A program made the translations under genes and the position numbers. The notes beneath the pieces are model-generated. The model did no database searches. It was not told the DNA's origin and was given only the letters and a program-made list of their open reading frames with translations. This document shows, piece after piece, positions 1 to 53,744 of a DNA stretch of 59,001 nucleotides. The DNA is from Corallococcus sp. CA053C (lineage in GTDB: Bacteria; Myxococcota; Myxococcia; Myxococcales; Myxococcaceae): NCBI RefSeq assembly GCF_003611675.1, contig NZ_RAWA01000014.1, positions 1 through 59,001 of the forward strand, written 5' to 3'. Positions within the stretch are counted from its first letter, which is position 1, and each line of letters opens with the position of its first letter.

Positions 1-45741
<45,741 letters not shown>

Positions 45742-45765
45742 TCCTTCTGGAGCTCTGGCGTGCGC

Positions 45766-47160
45766 TCAGAACTCGAGCGCTGGCAGGGGAGGGAGCGGTG
45801 CTCCCTCCATCGCACGCTCCACCTCCCGGGCGTAGCGCTGCTGCATTCCCAACTGGGGCGAGTCCGTCCGAGCCCGCTCTGCTTCGGCGAGGATGCGCTC
45901 CAGGGTGGCGTGCGCGGCCTGCCGATCCGCCAGATGCCGTGCGCTCTGCCCCACCGCACCCGCCAGTCGCAGCAGCCGCAGCACCACCACGGGCTCCCCC
46001 GCGCCGTAGCGGGTGATCTGCTCCGTGGCGAGGTCCAGGTAGTCGCGCAGCTCCGGCGCGCGCAGGAACACACGCGCCCGCCCATCCCCATCCGCCAGCA
46101 CGCGCGGGCCCAGCCGCAGGTGTGCCAGCCCACACAGGATGAAGGTGAGCTGATCCAGCGCCTCCACGGCCGTGTACGGATCATTGATGCCCGGCGACAG
46201 CGCCTTGATCGCGATGTCCACCAGCTGCCGCAGGCCCAGGGCCACGTCCGCGTCCTGGTCCCTCCAGCCGTCCAGCGCGATGGCGCGCACGAGGGACTCG
46301 GACTCGCCGGCCGCCCGAGCGACCCCGGTGCGCTCCGGCTCCACCCACCCGATGGGGGTGCCCCGCAGCACCGGCTCGCCAATGGCGATGTCCACGTGCA
46401 CCACGACCCTGTGCGCTTCCGCCCGCGCCAGCAGGGCCGCGCCGTCCACGTCTGCGACGAAGCCGTCCGCCGGGGCCCTCAACGGCAGGGCATGCGGGGA
46501 GGGCGGCGGAGGCGCCACCGGGGGCGCGTCCGTCAGACGGCGCCGATGGAGCCCGCGCGCCACATGCAGCGTGAGGTTCGCCACCGTCCGCACCAGGTTC
46601 TCCACGCGCATGAGCTGGAGGGTGTGCAGCACCTGGAACACCAGCGCCGCTCCACATGCGATGAGCAGGACGATGGCCATGCCGGCCGCCGGGCGCGGCT
46701 GCTCCTGATCGCCAGGAACCAGGCCGAACCGCTGGATGGCCACCAAGCAGTAGACGCCGGTGAGGATGAACACAGGGAGGACGATCCGGTTGCCTGCGTC
46801 GCGCTGGTAGACGCGGATCAGGCGCGGCGAGTACTGCGCAGCCAGGTTCTGTGCCACCAGCATGGACAGCGACAGGATGATGCTCAGTGAGGTGAGCGCG
46901 GTGCCCAGCACCGACGACAGGACGCTCCGGGCCTCCCTGGGCGTGCCCCGCCACGCCAGACCGCCGAGCGCCGAGCCGGGAGTCGCATCCACCAGCATCA
47001 CTCCGAGCACGACCCCCAGCAGCGCCGCGAGCGCGGGCAGCAGCCACTGGTTCCTCACCCTCCAGTCGCGGAGCCGGCGGGTCTCATGCCGACGCCTCGT
47101 CCGCTTCGGGACGCCGCCGGGCCGCACCTGCTGGCGAAGGATTGCCCCGGTACCCGCCAT
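45766..47160 (-). CDS. DUF2254 family membrane protein
   Basis: A 464-residue predicted inner-membrane protein. Four hydrophobic segments lie at about residues 37-58, 80-105, 126-144 and 158-180, followed by a soluble C-terminal half carrying the family hallmark SPGINDPYTA (about 321-331). The family is conserved but its function is unknown; an ion-conducting role has been suggested from its layout. The frame is open 40 codons further upstream, but I chose the ATG at 47160 because a strong GGAGGGAGGGG ribosome site lies just before it and the extra residues look non-coding. It is convergent with the giant NRPS, only 24 bp away, and has no evident link to it. Confidence 0.88.
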   Translation of the reverse strand: MAGTGAILRQQVRPGGVPKRTRRRHETRRLRDWRVRNQWLLPALAALLGVVLGVMLVDATPGSALGGLAWRGTPREARSVLSSVLGTALTSLSIILSLSMLVAQNLAAQYSPRLIRVYQRDAGNRIVLPVFILTGVYCLVAIQRFGLVPGDQEQPRPAAGMAIVLLIACGAALVFQVLHTLQLMRVENLVRTVANLTLHVARGLHRRRLTDAPPVAPPPPSPHALPLRAPADGFVADVDGAALLARAEAHRVVVHVDIAIGEPVLRGTPIGWVEPERTGVARAAGESESLVRAIALDGWRDQDADVALGLRQLVDIAIKALSPGINDPYTAVEALDQLTFILCGLAHLRLGPRVLADGDGRARVFLRAPELRDYLDLATEQITRYGAGEPVVVLRLLRLAGAVGQSARHLADRQAAHATLERILAEAERARTDSPQLGMQQRYAREVERAMEGAPLPPLPALEF

Positions 47161-47241
47161 CCGCCCCTCCCTCCACGGGTTGGTGCCTTCGCCAGGCGTG
47201 GCCTCGGGCCTCCTGGATCCGGTCGCATGGTCAAGCGAGGG

Positions 47242-47268
47242 CCCGGGCGGGCGGCACTCCCGTCCGGG
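47242..47268 (-). terminator. Possible stem-loop after the GH15 gene
   Basis: Ten-base arms CCCGGGCGGG and CCCGTCCGGG pair with one mismatch around a 7-base loop, about 60 bp past the stop of the GH15 gene and before the DUF2254 start. No T-run follows on the minus strand, so intrinsic termination is uncertain. Confidence 0.35.
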
Positions 47269-47326
47269 AGCACCGTTCACACGCCGCGGGCCCCATGGCC
47301 CCCTGCTGGAGACTCGCGCCGGCCTG

Positions 47327-49171
47327 CTAATGCAGCGGGGGCTTGTACCCCTCTGCGAGGCTGTAGGCGCAGTTCACGAGCGCCAGGTGGCTGAACGCCT
47401 GGGGGAAGTTGCCGATCTGCCGGCGCTCCTTGGGCAGGTACTCCTCGGCGAGCAGGCCCACGTCGTTGCAGAGTCCCACCAGCTTGTCGAAGAGCCGCCG
47501 CGCGTCCTCCTGCCGCCCCATGAGCTGGTAGGTGTTCGCGAGCCAGAAGGAGCAGGCGAGGAAGGCGCCCTCCTCGCCGGAGAGCCCGTCGACGCTCTCC
47601 TCCGTCAGGTAGCGCAGCACCAGCCCCTGCGGCATCAGCTCCTGCTCGATGGCCCGCACCGTTCCGACGACGCGGGGATCATCCGCCGGGAGGAACCCGG
47701 AGAGCGGAATGAAGAGCAGGCTCGCGTCCACGCCCTTCGAGCCGTAGTACTGCGTGAACGTGTTGCGTTTGGCGTCGAAGCCCTTGCTGCACACCTCGTC
47801 GAAGATGGTCTGCCGCAGCTTCACCCACGGCGCCTTGTCCTCCTTCAAGCCGTACAGCTCGATGGCTTGCACCCAGCGATCGATGGTGGTCCACGCCGCC
47901 ACCTTGGAGGCGATGAAGTCGTGCTTCGGACCCCGCATCTCCCAGATGCCATGGTCTTGCTCCGTCCAGACCTCGGACACCCGGGTCGCCAGGGTCTTGA
48001 GGGCCTGCTGGCCGCGCTCTGGCAGCTTGCCTATCAGCTGCGCATGGATGAAGAGGACCCCGGCGAACTCGCCGAGGACGTCGAGCTGGAACTGCGTGTA
48101 GGCACCGTTCCCGGTCCGCACGGGCCGAGCCCCTTCGTAACCTTGCAGCCAGCCCAGCGTGATCTCGGTGAGGTGCCGCTCGCCCCGGATGCCATACATG
48201 ATCTGCAGCTGGTCCGGAGCGCCTCCGACGGCGTTCTCCAGCCAGGTGCCGAACGCATCCGCCTCGTCCATGAGGCCGGCGCGCATGAGCGCGTTCAACG
48301 TCAGGACCGAGTCGCGGATCCAGCAGAACCGGTAGTCCCAGTTGCGCTCCCCGCCCGGAGTCTCCGGCAGACCGAAGGTGGGCGCGGCGACCAGCGCCCC
48401 CGACGGATGGAAGGTGCACGCCTTGAGGGTGAGCAGCGAGCGGAGGACCACGTCCTTGTATTCCGCGGGCAGGCGGATCTTCGAGGCCCAGTCCTCCCAG
48501 AACGACTGCGTCTCACGCAGGGCGATCTCCGGGTCGAGCGGCTTGGGGATCTCGTCGTAGGGCCGGGCCCAGGAGAGCACGAAGGGAATCCGCTGGCCGG
48601 CTTGAACCTTGAACTCCGACTCGAACGGAGGTGGCGCCTCACCGAGCGCGCCTCGCAGATAGAGCGCGTCCGGACCGGCGATGGCGGCGCTGGCAAGGTC
48701 TGCCTTGCGCACCACGGGGACGGTGGAGCCGTTGGCGAACCGGGGCCGCAGCTCGCAGCGCATCGTCACCGTGCCCTGGACTCCCTCCACCCACCGCACC
48801 AGATGGGGGGTGCCCTTGCGAATGGGCATGAAGTCCACGAGGCGCACCGTGCCCTCGTCCGTCACGAACTCCGTTTCCACGATGAGGGTCTTGCCGCGGT
48901 AGCGGCGTTTCACGTCGCGCACGGTCGCCGTCGGAGCAATCTTCCACCGCCCGTTGTCGGCTGTTCCCAGCAGCGACGTGAAGCACGCGTCCGAGTCGAA
49001 ATCCGGGAGGCAGAGAAAGTCGATGGACCCGTCCCGGGCCACGAGCGCTGCCGTATACAGATCTCCCAGGAGCGCGTGATCCTCGATGAGCAACCCCGGC
49101 TCCTGCCGGGTCTTGGTTCCCCAACCGGTCCTGGGTGATTCCCTCGTCTGCACCGTCTGTGTCGAAGCCAT
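47327..49171 (-). CDS. Glycoside hydrolase family 15 protein (glucoamylase/trehalase-like)
   Basis: A 614-residue cytoplasmic enzyme with an N-terminal beta-sandwich domain (LIEDHALLGDLYTAALV at about 28) and a C-terminal alpha/alpha-barrel, the usual layout and length for bacterial GH15. It should hydrolyse terminal alpha-glucosidic bonds; the family includes glucoamylases, glucodextranases and trehalases, and the substrate cannot be told here. Likely catalytic residues are the Glu in GIWEMRG (about residue 409) as acid and the Glu pair in AEEYLP (576-577) as base; the motif NWDYRFCWIRDS is also present. There is no signal peptide. The ATG at 49171 is preceded by AGGAGCGG. The gene is monocistronic or leads weakly into the DUF2254 gene 166 bp downstream. 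Confidence 0.92.
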   Translation of the reverse strand: MASTQTVQTRESPRTGWGTKTRQEPGLLIEDHALLGDLYTAALVARDGSIDFLCLPDFDSDACFTSLLGTADNGRWKIAPTATVRDVKRRYRGKTLIVETEFVTDEGTVRLVDFMPIRKGTPHLVRWVEGVQGTVTMRCELRPRFANGSTVPVVRKADLASAAIAGPDALYLRGALGEAPPPFESEFKVQAGQRIPFVLSWARPYDEIPKPLDPEIALRETQSFWEDWASKIRLPAEYKDVVLRSLLTLKACTFHPSGALVAAPTFGLPETPGGERNWDYRFCWIRDSVLTLNALMRAGLMDEADAFGTWLENAVGGAPDQLQIMYGIRGERHLTEITLGWLQGYEGARPVRTGNGAYTQFQLDVLGEFAGVLFIHAQLIGKLPERGQQALKTLATRVSEVWTEQDHGIWEMRGPKHDFIASKVAAWTTIDRWVQAIELYGLKEDKAPWVKLRQTIFDEVCSKGFDAKRNTFTQYYGSKGVDASLLFIPLSGFLPADDPRVVGTVRAIEQELMPQGLVLRYLTEESVDGLSGEEGAFLACSFWLANTYQLMGRQEDARRLFDKLVGLCNDVGLLAEEYLPKERRQIGNFPQAFSHLALVNCAYSLAEGYKPPLH

Positions 49172-49381
49172 TCACCGCTCCTGGTTCGTGGGTCCCAGAA
49201 AACGTAGGCACCGCCACCCCTCTCGCCAGTCATGTGGGAGCGTACAAGCCGGCCCACCGCAACCCGGACGCACGGTGTCACCCGCGAAGCCGGACCCGGG
49301 CACGATCCAGAAAATCGTGGAAGGGACAATGAACTTCGGTACTCATAGGAGTGGCCGTCAACCCTCCCTTCACCGCTGAAG
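49172..49381. other. Intergenic region upstream of the GH15 gene
   Basis: This stretch must hold the minus-strand promoter and leader of the GH15 gene. I could not pick a convincing -35/-10 pair. A 16-codon plus-strand ORF (49329-49379, preceded by GGAAGGG) is present but has no recognisable relatives. Nothing else is evident. Confidence 0.5.
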
Positions 49382-49561
49382 TCACTCAACGACGAGGGCT
49401 ACGTCGGCGGCTTCTCGCGCGAGGACATCGCGCGGCTGCTGGAGTCGCTCGACGACAACTACCTGGGCTGGTCCAGCACGATGGCGCCCGGTGAGCGAGG
49501 CGAGGATCGTCGTCCACCACCAGCACCTGAGCTCATCGGGGACATCGCCTTCGAGGTCTGA
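49382..49561 (+). pseudogene. Remnant of an RsbQ-like alpha/beta hydrolase
   Basis: Bases 49382-49489 read, with no start codon, as an internal piece of an RsbQ-family hydrolase: NDEGYVGGFSRED, then LLESLDDN, then YLGWSSTMAP. This is the region leading to the conserved LAPVVMGNPDRP stretch of intact members, which is missing here. After 49489 the resemblance stops and the frame ends at TGA 49559-49561. The N-terminal nucleophile region and the C-terminal histidine region are both absent. It is a decayed fragment sitting next to the tRNA insertion hot spot, probably left by an earlier insertion or deletion. Confidence 0.6.
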
Positions 49562-49627
49562 CCCAAGCAGCCCAAGGGGCAGGCGTAGCCCGGCGGACAC
49601 CCCGGCGGCCGGGGGGCCTCACACGCG

Positions 49628-49655
49628 TTGCGCGCGTCGGGCCGCCTGCTATAAA
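49628..49655 (+). promoter_or_regulatory. Promoter of tRNA-Arg
   Basis: TTGCGC at 49628-49633 and TATAAA at 49650-49655, separated by 16 bp, sit 12 bp before the mature tRNA. This is a good match to a sigma-70 type promoter and the only AT-rich patch in the neighbourhood. Confidence 0.6.
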
Positions 49656-49667
49656 GCCCACCGCCCT

Positions 49668-49741
<74 letters not shown>

Positions 49742-50065
49742 CTGTCCAAACCCCCGGCCCGACTGAGGAAATCAGCGGGCCGGGGGCGGACGGCCAAACA
49801 AGCAGCAAAGCCTTGGGAGTCCAGTGGGAGTTCCGGTGACGGTGCTCGCGCGAGCGGCCCGCCCGGGCTCCCCGACAGCTTCCACCTGAACTTCCAGCGC
49901 GTCCCTGGTGGATGGGCCGTCACTGGCTCATCCAGTGGCGTCGGCGACCACGTCTACGACGCGTTCGTGGACGCGCTCGTTGCCCTGTCCCGGAAGACTG
50001 TCTCCACCGTTGGACCCACGTCCACCTCGTCGGACGCTGCCAGCGGGAAAGGCGGTGGCCGATGA
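49742..50065 (+). pseudogene. 3' fragment of an unrecognised gene, joined to the tRNA end
   Basis: An open frame of 107 codons runs from the tRNA end to TGA 50063-50065. It has no ATG, and its only GTG lies deep inside. The part SFHLNFQRVPGGWAV to VYDAFVDALVALSRK looks like genuine protein, and its stop overlaps the PP2C start as ATGA, the same coupling used throughout the downstream operon. I read it as the C-terminal part of a gene whose front was parted from it by integration. Myxophage Mx8 is known to carry its attP inside the integrase gene, so this could be such an integrase tail, but no catalytic motif is visible to prove it. Confidence 0.45.
49751..49786 (+). terminator. Strong hairpin just after tRNA-Arg
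   Basis: Perfect 11-bp arms CCCCCGGCCCG (49751-49761) and CGGGCCGGGGG (49776-49786) enclose a loop that itself contains CTGA/TCAG. It lies 9 bp after the tRNA and probably ends the tRNA transcript, although no T-run follows. It also lies inside the orphan reading frame described at 49742-50065. Confidence 0.6.
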
Positions 50066-50769
50066 GCCCCGCCTTCGACATCGGCTCGTGTTCCGAGAAG
50101 GGCCCGCGGGACTATCAGCAGGACGCGGCCGGGGGCGAGTCCGTCCAGGGCGCCCTGGTGGCCGCCGTCGCGGACGGCCTGGGCCACTACGCCGGCAGCG
50201 ACCGTGCCGCCCAGGTGGCGGTGCGGACGGTACTGCACCACGCCTTCCTGTCGCCCGCGGCGCTGTCGCTGCGTGCCGGCATGGAGGCGGTGGTGGAGCA
50301 AGCCCACCAGGAGGTGCTGCGCGAGCAGCTCGCCTCCGGGCACAGGGGGCTCACCACCCTGGCGCTCCTGAAGGTGGAGGGCGCCCGCGCGGTGGTGGTG
50401 CACGTGGGCGACTCGCGCGTGTACCGGCTCCGCGCCGGCCACCTGGCGCAGCTCACCGTCGACCACAAGGACAGCCGGCACGTCCTCAACCGGTGCCTGG
50501 GCAGCGAGCGCCCGGGGACGGACTCCACGCCGGACGTGCTGGAGACGGACCTCCAGCCCGGTGACGTGTACCTCCTGTCGACGGACGGCGTGCACGAGTC
50601 GCTGTCCACCGGCGAGCTGCGTGCCGTCCTGGAGGATGGGGCCAGCGCACAGGTCGCCGCCGAGGCGCTGGTCTCCTTGGCGCTGTCCGCCGGCAGCCGC
50701 GACAACTGCACGGCCGTGGTGGTCCGGGCGCCTGGCACTGCCGACGCGTCGCTGCGAGGTGCCGCGTGA
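50062..50769 (+). CDS. PP2C-family serine/threonine phosphatase
   Basis: A 235-residue single-domain PPM/PP2C phosphatase, close to the length of bacterial Stp/PrpC enzymes. The metal-binding residues are in place: Asp21 (RDYQQD), Asp38-Gly39 (VADGLG), Asp117 (VHVGDSRVYR), Asp175 (STDG) and Asp214-Asn215 (SRDNC). It should remove phosphate from Ser/Thr in proteins; no kinase is seen in the window. There is no membrane segment or sensor domain. Its ATG overlaps the stop of the fragment upstream (ATGA) and its own TGA overlaps the next GTG, so it is the first complete gene of the operon. A phosphatase in a phage-like early operon could counter host kinase signalling, which myxobacteria have in abundance, but that is inference. 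Confidence 0.88.
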   Translation: MSPAFDIGSCSEKGPRDYQQDAAGGESVQGALVAAVADGLGHYAGSDRAAQVAVRTVLHHAFLSPAALSLRAGMEAVVEQAHQEVLREQLASGHRGLTTLALLKVEGARAVVVHVGDSRVYRLRAGHLAQLTVDHKDSRHVLNRCLGSERPGTDSTPDVLETDLQPGDVYLLSTDGVHESLSTGELRAVLEDGASAQVAAEALVSLALSAGSRDNCTAVVVRAPGTADASLRGAA

Positions 50770-50984
50770 GCGCCACTAACTGCCACCCCGCCGCGATGGT
50801 GCGCTCCTCGCTTCGGAGCGGACCCGGTGTCCGCGTGACGCTGAGCGACGGCACCGGCCCCGTTGTCAGCGTCTGGGACCCGGACCGGCGCGCGGCCTGG
50901 CTGAAGGCCGACGACCTGGACCACCTGCGCCGCGAGCGCGCGGCGAGCTGCAACACCATCATCACGCGGAGGCCTACGCGATGA
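50766..50984 (+). CDS. Small hypothetical protein (72 aa)
   Basis: Starts at GTG overlapping the PP2C stop (GTGA) and ends with a TGA overlapping the next ATG. It encodes a compact basic protein with one likely beta-rich stretch (VRVTLSDGTGPVVSVWD) followed by a charged helix. I do not recognise it. The coupling on both sides is the main support for its being real. Confidence 0.6.
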   Translation: MSATNCHPAAMVRSSLRSGPGVRVTLSDGTGPVVSVWDPDRRAAWLKADDLDHLRRERAASCNTIITRRPTR

Positions 50985-51286
50985 CCTGCCGCCCGAACCC
51001 CGAGCACGGCCCGTCCGGCGGCGTCCCCACGCAGCGCCAGCAGGAGGTGCTCGCGTACGTCCACGCCTTCAAGGCGGCCCACGAGATGGCGCCCACGGCG
51101 CGCGAACTGTGCGAGCGCTTCGGTTGGACGTCGACCAACGCCGCGCACGAGTACTTCGGTCGGCTGGAGCAGCTCCGGCTGCTGACACGGCAGGCGAAGG
51201 CGGCACGGTCGCTGCGCCTCACCGAGTCCGGCAAGGCCCTGGCCCAGGCGTACCTCGACGCGCACCCGGAGGTGCTCCATGGGTAG
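50981..51286 (+). CDS. LexA-type winged-helix DNA-binding protein
   Basis: A 101-residue protein with a LexA N-terminal-like wHTH: PTQRQQEVLAYVHAF, then PTARELCERFGWTSTNAAHE as the helix-turn-helix, then a wing ending in LRLTESG. The C-terminal autoprotease domain of LexA (Ser/Lys pair) is absent, so it should bind DNA without self-cleavage. It may be the regulator of this operon or a phage repressor-like switch. Its ATG overlaps the previous stop (ATGA) and its end overlaps the next start by 8 bp. Confidence 0.75.
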   Translation: MTCRPNPEHGPSGGVPTQRQQEVLAYVHAFKAAHEMAPTARELCERFGWTSTNAAHEYFGRLEQLRLLTRQAKAARSLRLTESGKALAQAYLDAHPEVLHG

Positions 51287-51644
51287 CCGCCTGCCGACGC
51301 CGGAGGCGCGCCGCGAGCAGGTCTGCGACCTAGTGCGTGAATGCCCCGAGCACGAGCGTGGTCTGCTGCGCCTGCGGCTGTACGAGGAAACACCCGCGTC
51401 TCCGGAGGATGCCGGGTACGGCGGACTCAAGGCTCGGTGCGCGGTGTGCTGGACGCTGCGCCCCCGTCGCCAGCAGCTGAACGAGCTGCAGGACCGGCCC
51501 GTCGCCACCTGCAAGGACGCGCACTGCTGGCGCCTCTGGCGCCGTGCGCTGAAGCGCGAGGCGACCCTTCACGAGCGTGCGAAGGCGGCGCTCGTCGAGG
51601 CGTTCTCGGGCAGCAGGAGCGGAGAGGGGGCGTGCCATGCGTGA
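51279..51644 (+). CDS. Small zinc-ribbon-like protein (121 aa)
   Basis: Unrecognised protein with two cysteine pairs, CAVC and CKDAHC, about 27 residues apart, which could bind one zinc, plus a basic C-terminal helix (LWRRALKREATLHERAK). Small zinc-binding basic proteins of this sort are common in phage early regions, often as nucleic-acid binders, but no family can be named. The start overlaps the LexA-like gene; the stop overlaps the next start by 8 bp. Confidence 0.6.
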   Translation: MGSRLPTPEARREQVCDLVRECPEHERGLLRLRLYEETPASPEDAGYGGLKARCAVCWTLRPRRQQLNELQDRPVATCKDAHCWRLWRRALKREATLHERAKAALVEAFSGSRSGEGACHA

Positions 51645-51852
51645 CGTCCTCCGGGCCCTCGGCCTCCTCATCGCCAGCGTGCTGCTCCGGGCAGCGGCCG
51701 CAGCGACGAAGGCCGCGACCGCGCTCCTGACGGCGCTGGAGCGCGAGCCCTCGCGCCCCGCACCCACCCGCACCACCGGCCGGCCCGTGCTCCGCATCCT
51801 GCCCGGCGGCCTCTCCACGCAGCTGCGCTCCGAGGTGAAGCACCATGGGTGA
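51637..51852 (+). CDS. Small hydrophobic protein (71 aa)
   Basis: I start it at the ATG at 51637, which overlaps the upstream stop as the other genes do, rather than at earlier ATGs inside the previous gene. It opens with a likely membrane or signal segment (VLRALGLLIASVLLRAAAAA), followed by a basic tail. The function is unknown. Its beginning resembles that of the disrupted reading frame at 54243 (M-x-DVL-x-x-LG), so the two may be paralogues. Confidence 0.5.
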   Translation: MRDVLRALGLLIASVLLRAAAAATKAATALLTALEREPSRPAPTRTTGRPVLRILPGGLSTQLRSEVKHHG

Positions 51853-53017
51853 GACGAGCATCGAGTGGACGGACGTGGTGTGGAACCCGACGCGCGGCTG
51901 CTCCCGCTTCTCTCCCGGTTGCGGTGGCGGCACCGCCGGCAATCGCAAGGGCGGCTGCTACGCGGAGCGCATGGCCATCCGGCTTGCGGGGCCGGGCCAG
52001 CCCTATGAGGGCCTGGTGAAGAGCACCCCTGCCGGACCGCGCTGGACGGGCAAGGTGGTGCTCGACGCGGAGAAGCTGGCCGAGCCACTTCGCTGGAAGA
52101 AGCCCCGGCGCGTCTTCGTCAACAGCATGAGCGACCTCTTCCACGAGGCCCTCAGCGTGAAGGACATCGCGCTGGTGTTCGCAGTGATGGCCCTCGCGCG
52201 GACGCACACCTTCCAGGTCCTCACGAAGCGCGCGGACGTCATGGCGCGTACCGTCGGCAGCGAGGACTTCAAGGGACTCGTGCTGTCCATCGCGTCGATG
52301 GAGGCCACGCGGCGCGGGCTCGAGCTGGAGCCCGGCGAACTGCGCTGGCCGCTGCCCAACGTGTGGCTGGGCGTGTCAGTGGAGGACCAGCAGCGCGCGG
52401 ACGAGCGCATCCCGGAGTTGCTGCGCACGCCTGCGGCGGTGCGGTGGCTGTCGTGTGAACCGCTCCTGGGCCCGCTGGATCTGTCGCATGCAGTAGGCGA
52501 GCGCTTCTGCATGAAGTGCAAGCGCGGGCTGCTCTGGGACGACCATGTCGACGCCTCATCGTCGACTCGGGCGGCGTGGATCGACTCGGAGTGCATGGGG
52601 GCATGTCCGCACTGCGGAGGTGAAACCGACAGCAGGTTCCCCGATGAGAGAGTCGGCTGGGTCGTAGTCGGTGGCGAGTCCGGCCCCGGCGCGCGTCCCA
52701 TTCATCCTGTCTGGGTGCGACGCCTGCGCGACCAGTGCGTTGCCGCCGGTACGAGCTTCTTCTTCAAGCAGTGGGGAGCGTGGAAGCCCTACTGCGCGAT
52801 GACGGAGCAGGAGGCCGACGCGCTCTACGAACCGGTGGCTGAAGGCATGCCTCCCGACAGCACGCGCCGCTGCCGGGTGCCGGTGGTGTCCTTCCCCACG
52901 GAACCGCTGCCGGTGGGCGGTGAAGTCCACACGCTCTTCAACCTGGGGAAGAAGGCTGCTGGTCGCGTCCTCGGTGGCCGCACCTGGGACGAGATGCCGG
53001 AGGTGCGCCATGGGTAG
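51845..53017 (+). CDS. Phage Gp37/Gp68 (DUF5131) family protein
   Basis: A 390-residue protein with the family opening SIEWTDVVWNPTRGC, then VFVNSMSDLFHE, VLTKRAD, NVWLGVSVE, RWLSCEPLLG and GGESGPGARP. The family has a cysteine motif (Cys19, Cys26, Cys38 here) and resembles radical-SAM proteins; its activity is not settled and it is common in phages and mobile elements. Two things are odd. The Cys motif is spread by an insertion of about 10 residues before GGCYAE, and a separate Cys cluster (CMKC ... CMGACPHCGG, about residues 222-258) is inserted between the LLGPLDL and VGWVVVGG strands. The start overlaps the previous gene by 8 bp and the end overlaps the next start. Confidence 0.82.
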   Translation: MGETSIEWTDVVWNPTRGCSRFSPGCGGGTAGNRKGGCYAERMAIRLAGPGQPYEGLVKSTPAGPRWTGKVVLDAEKLAEPLRWKKPRRVFVNSMSDLFHEALSVKDIALVFAVMALARTHTFQVLTKRADVMARTVGSEDFKGLVLSIASMEATRRGLELEPGELRWPLPNVWLGVSVEDQQRADERIPELLRTPAAVRWLSCEPLLGPLDLSHAVGERFCMKCKRGLLWDDHVDASSSTRAAWIDSECMGACPHCGGETDSRFPDERVGWVVVGGESGPGARPIHPVWVRRLRDQCVAAGTSFFFKQWGAWKPYCAMTEQEADALYEPVAEGMPPDSTRRCRVPVVSFPTEPLPVGGEVHTLFNLGKKAAGRVLGGRTWDEMPEVRHG

Positions 53018-53744
53018 CCCTGCCGTGGTTGCCGCACCCTCCGTCCGCGAGGGCCCCATCCTCTTCTCGGGGCCGATGATCTGCGCGCTGGTCGCTGGCC
53101 GGAAGACGATCACGCGACGGCTGGTGAAGCCTCAGCCGGAGACGGGCGAGAGCATCGAGTGGCTCACCAACATCGTCGGGCGTCCACCCAGCTTCGCGGT
53201 GACGCGCCCCATGTCCTCCGACGTGCGCGAATTGCGCTGCCCCTACGGCCAGCCTGGGGACCGGCTCTGGGTGCGCGAGACGTGGGGACTGGAGGACGGC
53301 AAGGACGACGGTGAGCGGGTGGTCTGGCAGGCGGACCGCGCCGCTGCCTGGCGCTCGAACCTCAACGATCGTTTCTACCTCGCGTCGGACTACGCGCCGA
53401 CGCGCTGGCGTCCCTCCATCCACATGCCGCGGTGGGCCTCACGCCTGACGCTCGACGTGGCGTCCGTCCGCGTCGAGCGCCTGCACGACATCACCGAGGA
53501 GGACGCGAAGGCAGAAGGGCTTGCGTGCATCACCAAGGACGGCGGCCGCACCTGGAAGTACGGCATCCCCGACCGCGATGGACTCCCCGGGACCGACGAC
53601 ACCGGCTGGCCGTGGGTGGACTGGGACGTGAGCCCGCGCGTCGCCTTCGAGCGCCTCTGGAGCTCCATCAACGGTGCCGAGTCCTGGGACGCCAACCCGT
53701 GGGTTTGGAGGATTGAGTTCCGCCAGGTCGAGGTGTCGCGATGA
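53010..53744 (+). CDS. ASCH-like phage protein
   Basis: A 244-residue protein with the chain of motifs shared by a widespread phage family: ILFSGPMICALVAGRKTITRR, the PYGQPGDRLWVRETW stretch, RPSIHMPRW, ERLHDITEEDAKAEG and NPWVWRIEF. The overall look (GRKT plus GDRLWVRE) is that of the ASCH/PUA-like fold, which binds RNA or modified nucleotides. The function in phages is unknown. I start at ATG 53010, which overlaps the previous stop by 8 bp; the frame is open further upstream, inside the DUF5131 gene. Confidence 0.75.
   Translation: MGSPAVVAAPSVREGPILFSGPMICALVAGRKTITRRLVKPQPETGESIEWLTNIVGRPPSFAVTRPMSSDVRELRCPYGQPGDRLWVRETWGLEDGKDDGERVVWQADRAAAWRSNLNDRFYLASDYAPTRWRPSIHMPRWASRLTLDVASVRVERLHDITEEDAKAEGLACITKDGGRTWKYGIPDRDGLPGTDDTGWPWVDWDVSPRVAFERLWSSINGAESWDANPWVWRIEFRQVEVSR

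Noticed and set aside
47161-47280. 40-codon N-terminal extension of the DUF2254 protein
   Set aside because: The ATG at 47160 has a strong ribosome site. The extension is Pro/Gly/Arg-rich and overlaps the stem-loop that may end the GH15 transcript.
46862-49138. Long plus-strand frame opposite the GH15 gene
   Set aside because: The minus-strand GH15 protein has complete family motifs and a ribosome site; the plus frame has neither.
49329-49379. 16-codon plus-strand ORF with a fair ribosome site
   Set aside because: Too short to support, no recognisable sequence, and it does not lead in frame into the hydrolase remnant.
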